Shown here: positions 6,986-10,927 of the stretch, piece after piece
Layout of the letters: each line of letters opens with the position of its first letter
Numbering within the stretch: position 1 is the stretch's first letter
NCBI GenBank assembly: GCA_964551875.1
Contig: CAZKEV010000058.1
Coordinates: 1 to 10,927, forward strand
Length of the DNA: 10,927 nucleotides
Direction: 5' to 3'
DNA from: JACTUA01 sp964551875
GTDB taxonomy: Archaea > Halobacteriota > Methanomicrobia > Methanomicrobiales > JACTUA01
Program-made: the position numbers and the translations under genes
Notes under the pieces: model-generated
What the model was told of the DNA's origin: nothing
Databases searched by the model: none
The model's input: only the letters and a program-made list of their open reading frames with translations

Positions 6986-7009
6986 TTCATGCCAACCTTC
7001 GTATTTCGA

Positions 7010-7024
7010 CATCATTAAATGATG
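7010..7024. promoter_or_regulatory. Palindromic operator candidate upstream of integrase
   Basis: CATCATT (7010-7016) and AATGATG (7018-7024) are perfect 7-base inverted arms around a single A. It lies just upstream of the integrase TATA-like box and within the divergent HEAT/integrase promoter region, a natural place for a dimeric regulator to bind. Confidence 0.45.
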
Positions 7025-7030
7025 CAAGGG

Positions 7031-7048
7031 CATATTTTTACCCGGTGA
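7031..7048 (+). promoter_or_regulatory. TATA-like box and ribosome site of the integrase gene
   Basis: CATATTTT (7031-7038) is the best TATA-like box. GGTGA (7044-7048) lies six bases before the GTG at 7055 and supports that start. The box is close to the GTG, so the mRNA may start very near it; the in-frame GTG at 7061 is then an alternative start. Confidence 0.45.
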
Positions 7049-7054
7049 ACTCCA

Positions 7055-8164
7055 GTGCTGGTGAATTTTCTAAACCAATACCGGGCCAAAACTACCCGTG
7101 CGATGTATTTGAGTGCATGGGTAAAATTCCTTTCCCTTCTCTACGGTGCCCGCTTGAAGGGAGCCTCCCCGGAGATCCTTGATCCCTGGGTCGCCAAGTA
7201 CGTGAATGACCTGCGAAACGGCAGGCGGGACCTCGCCGCTGACCTCCGGGCCCTGGGGGAGAACTGCCGGACCCCGAAGACCTGCCTGGGCTACCAGAGC
7301 GCGATCCGGACCCTCCTTGCAGGTGAAGATCTCTCCCTCTCCCCGGGGGAACAGAGGCACATAAAGCGCGCCAGGTCACCTTACCCCCTGACCCGGGAGG
7401 AGCCCCTCACCCCCGGGAGGATCCTGAAGACCATGGAGCACCTCGATACGCGGGGCCGGGCGATCCTCTATGTCCTGATCAGCAGCGGTGCGCGCCTCGG
7501 AGAGGTCCTCTCCATCGATCTCGGGGACCTGGACCTCGATTCCCGGCCGGCCAGGTTCCGGATCAGGAATGAGAGGGACGGGGTATCCCGGATGGCGTTC
7601 ATCTCCCGGGAAGCGGTAGGGGCGATCCGGGTGTATCTCATCGTGAGGGACCGGTTCGTGGCCTCTGCCCGATCAAGGGGAGGGACGGGTGAACCGGGCC
7701 TCCTCTTCCCCCTCGGGACCCGTGCCTACGAGCAGATCTGGGCACGGGCCCTCTCGAAGGCGAGGCTGGAGAGGTTCGACCGGGTCACGAACAGGCGGAC
7801 CATCACCCCCCGTGCCACCCGGCAGTTCTTTGCCGGACGGATGAAGACAGCTCTCCCGGAACCGGTGGTCAGTGAGATGATGGGGCATGCAGGGCATCTC
7901 CCGGAGTCGTACCGCAGGTATACCGAGGAAGAGCTGGCCGGGGCCTACCTCAGGGGTGAGCCGACTGTTACGCTCCACAGGAGTCATACGAAGGAGAGGG
8001 TAGAGAGGAAGATCGCCGAGCTCGAGAGGCTCGTGGGCCTCCTCCAGGAGAAGGTCGGGGAGAGGGACGTGGAGCTCGACCGGATCAGGAAGAGCCTCCT
8101 CAGAGACGGGGAGAAGGATCACGGGGATGAGAGGGCTGGAACGGGAAGTGGGAGGCAGCCCTGA
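7055..8164 (+). CDS. Archaeal tyrosine recombinase/integrase with C-terminal coiled coil
   Basis: A 369-residue site-specific recombinase. Residues 1-110 form a core-binding domain (FLNQYRAKTTRAMYLSAWVKF), and about 118-305 the catalytic domain: R147 in SSGARLGEVLSIDLGDLDL, R253 and R256 in TPRATRQFF (the box II H-x-x-R becomes R-x-x-R), H278 in MMGHAGHLPE, and the probable nucleophile Y286 in ESYRRYTEEELAGAYL. Residues about 311-350 are a Glu/Arg/Leu-rich coiled coil, followed by a polar tail. The arrangement fits methanogen XerC/D-like integrases of plasmid or viral origin. GTG 7055 is supported by GGTGA six bases upstream. No tRNA, direct-repeat attachment site or other phage gene is visible, so it is either a relic or one end of an element reaching beyond what can be recognised. 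Sure of the superfamily; target site unknown. Confidence 0.88.
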   Translation: MLVNFLNQYRAKTTRAMYLSAWVKFLSLLYGARLKGASPEILDPWVAKYVNDLRNGRRDLAADLRALGENCRTPKTCLGYQSAIRTLLAGEDLSLSPGEQRHIKRARSPYPLTREEPLTPGRILKTMEHLDTRGRAILYVLISSGARLGEVLSIDLGDLDLDSRPARFRIRNERDGVSRMAFISREAVGAIRVYLIVRDRFVASARSRGGTGEPGLLFPLGTRAYEQIWARALSKARLERFDRVTNRRTITPRATRQFFAGRMKTALPEPVVSEMMGHAGHLPESYRRYTEEELAGAYLRGEPTVTLHRSHTKERVERKIAELERLVGLLQEKVGERDVELDRIRKSLLRDGEKDHGDERAGTGSGRQP

Positions 8165-8233
8165 TCGCCGCCGCCCGTCAGGCCCCCCCATCTTCAGGCT
8201 TGATCCCCTCATCCCATGAGAATCAGGGGAGGG

Positions 8234-8270
8234 CTTATATCCCTGCGGGTACTCTCCCTTGGACTGAGGT
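8234..8270 (+). promoter_or_regulatory. Promoter and ribosome site of the DUF3821 gene
   Basis: CTTATAT (8234-8240) is a clear TATA box, preceded by the purine-rich GGGGAGGG, a possible BRE. The predicted start is near 8262. GAGGT (8266-8270) is the ribosome site, seven bases before the ATG at 8278. It shows that this gene has its own promoter separate from the integrase. Confidence 0.6.
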
Positions 8271-8277
8271 CGTGCAT

Positions 8278-9321
8278 ATGTCAGACAGATCTCTCTCCCA
8301 TCCAAGGATTTCCTGTGCCCTGGTGAGCTTGGGAATCCTCCTGATTCTCCTCTCCACCCCCGTGGTATTCCCTTCTGCTGCCCGGACGGATATCCGGCAC
8401 ATCGGGGTCGGGGATACGATCTTTGTGTACGAGCAGAACCTCGATATCACCGGCCTTTGGACCGGTGCGAACCCTGTCACTGCTCTCCGGAAGTACAAAG
8501 ATGATAACCCTACCCTGGCCCTCATCCGGGAGGTCCCGGTCCAGGACGACACCAGTTTCAGCTCCATCCCCGAGGCGTTCGGGGGACTGTACGGGATCTA
8601 TTATGCATTCAACCCGACGGACGGCGCTATGAGATCGGTCCTGATCACAGAGCCCTCGGTCTCCATCGACGCAGTACTCGCGAGCCCGAACCACTCAGAT
8701 TCCATCCGGGGGCTCACCGTCTCGCCCTCGACCCGGATTGCCTTCAAGGTTATATCCGTGGAAGTGGGCTCTTCCTATCATGCAGGCGCCCTCTACCCCG
8801 CAACCATCGATATCGTTCTCACGACCCCCGGCGGGGCCCAGCTCACCTCAATCCAGGGGAATGACTTCTCGAGAATGAACGTGAGCGCGCAGGTCTTTTA
8901 CTCCGATGATCCGGGAAGGCCTGGGGCAATCACCTTCGAGAACCTCGAGGCCGGGACCTACACCGTCCAGGCGAAGTGGAAGGACCCCGTCTCTTTCGAC
9001 GAGCAGGCACCGGACTCCAATATTTACAGCTTCACCATCGGCGGAACTACCGTCTCCACAACCACTACCAGCCCGCCGACTACGACTGCCGGGATGACTA
9101 CCCAGACTACCACCCCTCCGGTCCCCGGGACAACGCCGGCAACCTCACCCATTGTCACAACGACCCCCTCCACACCCACCTCGACGCCTCCCGTAACCAC
9201 ATCCATGGCGGGGACCCCGCAGCCACCCCCCACGCCCATACCCACCGGAACATGGCTGGCAGTCCTTTCGGCTGCCTTCGCTGCTCCTCTCCAGCTCAGG
9301 GGAAAGATACGGAGATACTGA
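8278..9321 (+). CDS. DUF3821-type secreted/cell-surface protein
   Basis: A 347-residue protein. Residues 11-31 are a hydrophobic signal segment, with likely cleavage after FPSAA (about 35). Residues 36-254 resemble DUF3821 (IGVGDTIFVYEQNLDITG, GIYYAF, YPATIDIVLTTPGG, FENLEAGTYTVQAKW), a domain recurring in surface proteins of Methanomicrobiales. Residues 255-323 are a Thr/Pro/Ser-rich stalk suited to glycosylation. The end, TWLAVLSAAFAAPLQL then RGKIRRY, is a short hydrophobic stretch with a basic tail, a candidate membrane anchor but shorter than usual and broken by a proline. ATG 8278 is chosen for the TATA box and GAGGT upstream; the longer frame from 8200 would start upstream of the promoter. 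Function unknown; probably cell-envelope or adhesive. Confidence 0.85.
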   Translation: MSDRSLSHPRISCALVSLGILLILLSTPVVFPSAARTDIRHIGVGDTIFVYEQNLDITGLWTGANPVTALRKYKDDNPTLALIREVPVQDDTSFSSIPEAFGGLYGIYYAFNPTDGAMRSVLITEPSVSIDAVLASPNHSDSIRGLTVSPSTRIAFKVISVEVGSSYHAGALYPATIDIVLTTPGGAQLTSIQGNDFSRMNVSAQVFYSDDPGRPGAITFENLEAGTYTVQAKWKDPVSFDEQAPDSNIYSFTIGGTTVSTTTTSPPTTTAGMTTQTTTPPVPGTTPATSPIVTTTPSTPTSTPPVTTSMAGTPQPPPTPIPTGTWLAVLSAAFAAPLQLRGKIRRY

Positions 9322-9325
9322 GAGA

Positions 9326-9359
9326 CGGGGGAATTGCCCCCCGAGATCCTGCCTTTTTT
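9326..9359 (+). terminator. Hairpin and T6 tract after the DUF3821 gene
   Basis: CGGGGG (9326-9331) pairs with CCCCCG (9338-9343) over a 6-base loop. T6 at 9354-9359 follows. It begins four bases after the stop codon. The T tract alone may suffice for archaeal polymerase. Confidence 0.55.
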
Positions 9360-9385
9360 AGGAACAGAGCAGGGTGAGGCCCCCT

Positions 9386-9982
9386 CTACGCCCTTCCGTA
9401 GATCCCCACGATCTCACCCTGCGCAAGGATATGTCCGGCGAGGGCCTCTGCGAGCATCCTTCCGTCCCGTTTCCCAGAAAGGTTGATGGTCGAATCGAGG
9501 GCATAGACCGTGAAATGGTAGTGGTGTGGCTTCCCCTTCGGCGGACATGGCCCCCCGTATCCCGTACGGCCCATGTCATTCATCCCCTGGACAGAACCGG
9601 TGGGCAGGACATTCTTTCCGGGAGCGCCGGTGGGAATCGCCCCGGTCCCGGGCTGAATATTGTACGCCACCCAGTGGATGAAGGTCCCGCCGGGGGCATC
9701 TGGGTCGGTGACCAGTATGGCAATGCTTGCGGTCCCCTGCGGGACAGGACCCCATGACAGGGGGGGTGAGATATCCGTTCCATCGCAGGTGTGCAAAACG
9801 GGGATCTGCCCGTCCCTTGCGAAGGCATCGGACGAGACATCGAGGACAGGGGCTGCTCCCCTCCCTCCGGGAATGAGACATCCGGAGGAGATAAAGAGGA
9901 GGATGAGGGTGAGGTGCCGGGCGGCCCGGGCGCTTCCCTCCAGTATCTCGGTAAACAGTCGGAGATTCTTCATAGCTGGCAC
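9386..9982 (-). CDS. Exported PEBP-family (YbhB/YbcL, Raf kinase inhibitor-like) protein
   Basis: A 198-residue protein. Residues about 23-34 are hydrophobic and end in SSGC35, a loose lipobox, so it may be a lipoprotein or at least exported. The rest is a complete bacterial/archaeal-type PEBP domain: HTCDGTDISPPLSW (64-77), DPDAPGGTFIHWVAYNI (93-109, with pocket Asp and His), GYGGPCPPKGKPHHYHFTVYALD (141-163) and a C-terminal helix. PEBPs bind small anionic or phospholipid-like ligands; the archaeal role is not established. The start is uncertain: GTG 9982 lies 10 bases after GGTGA, while ATG 9973 (MKNLRL) is a conventional codon but 19 bases from it. It is the only gene in its unit and converges with the DUF3821 gene. 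Confidence 0.9.
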   Translation of the reverse strand: MPAMKNLRLFTEILEGSARAARHLTLILLFISSGCLIPGGRGAAPVLDVSSDAFARDGQIPVLHTCDGTDISPPLSWGPVPQGTASIAILVTDPDAPGGTFIHWVAYNIQPGTGAIPTGAPGKNVLPTGSVQGMNDMGRTGYGGPCPPKGKPHHYHFTVYALDSTINLSGKRDGRMLAEALAGHILAQGEIVGIYGRA

Positions 9983-10014
9983 TGATGGAGCTTCACCCAG
10001 ATAACCATTTGGAT

Positions 10015-10020
10015 GAAAAA
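10015..10020 (-). terminator. T-rich terminator of the RPA operon
   Basis: On the minus strand, a T6 run (complement of the A6 at 10015-10020) lies about ten bases past the stop of the RPA-associated gene in an AT-rich stretch. This is sufficient for archaeal termination. The 47-base gap before the PEBP gene must also hold that gene's leader with GGTGA. Confidence 0.4.
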
Positions 10021-10029
10021 AGATGAGGA

Positions 10030-10623
10030 TCAGATCTTCAGCTGGGCGAGGGCATCGTAGACCATCCTTCGGTAGACCGCAGGATCGGCATGGTAATGCT
10101 CCTCTGCCTTCTTCGAGTCGTCGGTCTTCCCGAGCTCCTCGAGTCGCTGGAGGGTGGCACGGGCCGTATCAAGCACCCAGAGGTCCCGGGTCTCCCGGTC
10201 GACCGTTGTGACCGATTCTGCCCTCACCGAGACGAGCATGGATCCCGTCTGGGACTCGAAGAGGTTCGGCTTCCCGATGACCGCAACAAAGGCGGGGGGC
10301 TCGATCCGGGCGATCTGCTGCATCGCCTCCGGCTGGTAGCTCCCTGCCATGAGGAAGAAGGTTCCGGTCGGGTCCGCTATCCGGGCATGGTAGAAGACGT
10401 TCTGGTCCCCGCGCCGTTCCTTCTCGGTGAGGGTGCCGACGAGAAAGATCCGGTTGCACCGGGAACCGGTGGGGAGCAGGACGAAACTCGGGCTCTTCTC
10501 GTCTTCGCCTTCCCTGAACTGGAGCTTCACCTCCCTGAGCTCCCCTGCAAAGACCCGGCGGGCAGGCTCCCGGTCGAAGGTCTGGCCCGGGCGGGGTCCC
10601 GCAGCCTTTCGTCCGTTCATCAC
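10030..10623 (-). CDS. RPA-associated protein (COG3390, OB-fold)
   Basis: A 197-residue soluble protein. Residues about 56-125 form an OB-fold-like segment (NRIFLVGTLTEKERRGDQNVFYHARIADPTGTFFLMAGSYQPEA), followed by a helical C-terminus ending YRRMVYDALAQLKI. This is the archaeal RPA-associated family that sits next to replication protein A genes and binds RPA to form a single-stranded-DNA-binding complex. It overlaps the upstream RPA gene's stop codon. A near-perfect GGAGGTGA (10637-10630) lies six bases from a GTG (10623) and nine from the ATG (10620); either start fits and they differ by one residue. Confidence comes from the sequence together with the RPA neighbour. Confidence 0.87.
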   Translation of the reverse strand: MMNGRKAAGPRPGQTFDREPARRVFAGELREVKLQFREGEDEKSPSFVLLPTGSRCNRIFLVGTLTEKERRGDQNVFYHARIADPTGTFFLMAGSYQPEAMQQIARIEPPAFVAVIGKPNLFESQTGSMLVSVRAESVTTVDRETRDLWVLDTARATLQRLEELGKTDDSKKAEEHYHADPAVYRRMVYDALAQLKI

Positions 10624-10927
10624 TGGGCCTCACCTCCGGCCCGGTTCAGGAGCGCAGCAAGGTCGCCGGGGTCGAAGGCGATCTTCTGGCACTCTTTCAC
10701 AAGGATCCTTCCGTCGATCTCGCTCCCCCTCACCTGGTAGTACCGCCCGAGAACCGTGTCCCGGATCCGGTAGAAGACCTCGTCCATCCCCAGGGGGCTC
10801 GACTCCGCAAGGGCGACCGCCTCATCGAGCTTCATCCCCGAGAGTGCCTCCACAATCTCCTTCTGGACGAGGATGTTCCTCGTGCGGATCCCGTCATCGA
10901 GGACACCCTTGATCCGCAGGTCATACC
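10620..10927 (-). CDS. Replication protein A (RPA, single-stranded-DNA-binding), C-terminal part (partial)
   Basis: The last 101 residues of a protein that enters from the right edge. The segment YDLRIKGVLDDGIRTRNI, LVQKEIVEALSGMKLDEAV, VFYRIRDTVLGRYYQVRGSE and GRILVKECQ matches the C-terminal OB-fold of archaeal RPA (COG1599), which coats single-stranded DNA in replication and repair. The stop codon overlaps the start of the RPA-associated gene (TGATG), so the two are made from one mRNA. The zinc-finger region and the other OB-folds would lie outside the window. An internal ATG or GTG near 10853 should not be taken as the start, because the frame is open and conserved up to the edge. Confidence 0.85.
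   Translation of the reverse strand, partial: YDLRIKGVLDDGIRTRNILVQKEIVEALSGMKLDEAVALAESSPLGMDEVFYRIRDTVLGRYYQVRGSEIDGRILVKECQKIAFDPGDLAALLNRAGGEAQ

Noticed and set aside
4623..7022. Several long open frames on the plus strand opposite the HEAT gene, up to 415 residues.
   Set aside because: They mirror the repeats in GC-rich antisense, lack promoters and family motifs, and the minus-strand HEAT solenoid explains the sequence.
8200..8277. N-terminal extension of the DUF3821 protein by 26 residues.
   Set aside because: It would start upstream of the TATA box and put a non-signal sequence before the signal peptide.
8165..8277. Search for a tRNA or attachment site downstream of the integrase gene.
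   Set aside because: No cloverleaf-like sequence and no direct repeat of the integrase upstream region seen by eye.
9024..9245. Minus-strand open frame rich in Gly and Val opposite the DUF3821 stalk.
   Set aside because: It is an antisense reading of Thr/Pro codons with no start signals.
9374..9757. Plus-strand open frames opposite the PEBP gene.
   Set aside because: The minus-strand frame carries a complete PEBP domain; the plus-strand products match nothing I recognise.
10090..10740. A 216-residue plus-strand open frame opposite the RPA-associated and RPA genes.
   Set aside because: Both minus-strand genes are clear members of known families with an overlapping stop/start and a strong ribosome site.

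Overview
The window looks like chromosome from a GC-rich methanogenic archaeon, most likely of the order Methanomicrobiales. The signs are an archaeal RPA / RPA-associated protein pair, a DUF3821 surface protein of the kind typical of that order, a CHASE4-HAMP sensor, a long PBS-lyase-type HEAT protein, TATA boxes about 25 bp upstream of probable transcription starts, and GGAGGTGA/GGTGA ribosome sites. I see no rRNA, tRNA or CRISPR array.

Layout. (1) 1-1054, minus: N-terminal part of a membrane sensor (TM, CHASE4, TM, HAMP), cut by the window edge. (2) 1055-1264: AT-rich divergent promoter region. (3) 1265-4310, plus: khtT-khtU (potassium/proton antiporter with its RCK_C regulatory subunit, 1-base overlap), then a WrbA-type flavodoxin-fold NAD(P)H:quinone oxidoreductase, then a YgjP/DUF45 zinc metallopeptidase overlapping wrbA. 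An antiporter next to a flavodoxin-like quinone reductase recalls bacterial KefC-KefF and KefB-KefG. (4) 4311-4606: a convergent intergenic region filled by an 88-bp tandem repeat whose units carry relic copies of the 3' end of the next gene. (5) 4607-6892, minus: a 761-residue protein made almost wholly of 23 HEAT repeats. (6) 6893-7054: AT-rich divergent promoter region with a perfect 7-bp-arm palindrome. (7) 7055-8164, plus: archaeal-type tyrosine recombinase with a C-terminal coiled coil. (8) 8278-9321, plus: secreted or anchored DUF3821 protein with a Thr/Pro-rich stalk. (9) 9386-9982, minus: exported, possibly lipid-anchored PEBP-family protein. (10) 10030-10927, minus: RPA-associated protein (COG3390) and, upstream of it in the same operon, the C-terminus of replication protein A.

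How it fits together. The flanks carry ordinary housekeeping functions: potassium/pH homeostasis with redox defence, and single-stranded DNA binding. The middle (about 4.3-8.2 kb) is the accessory-looking part: an amplifying HEAT-repeat gene with a duplicated 3' end, divergent from a lone integrase across an AT-rich promoter region. The integrase has no visible tRNA or attachment-site duplication here, so a complete integrated element cannot be shown. The strongest leads are the gene-end-derived tandem array, the HEAT/integrase divergent pair with its palindrome, and the khtTU-wrbA grouping.
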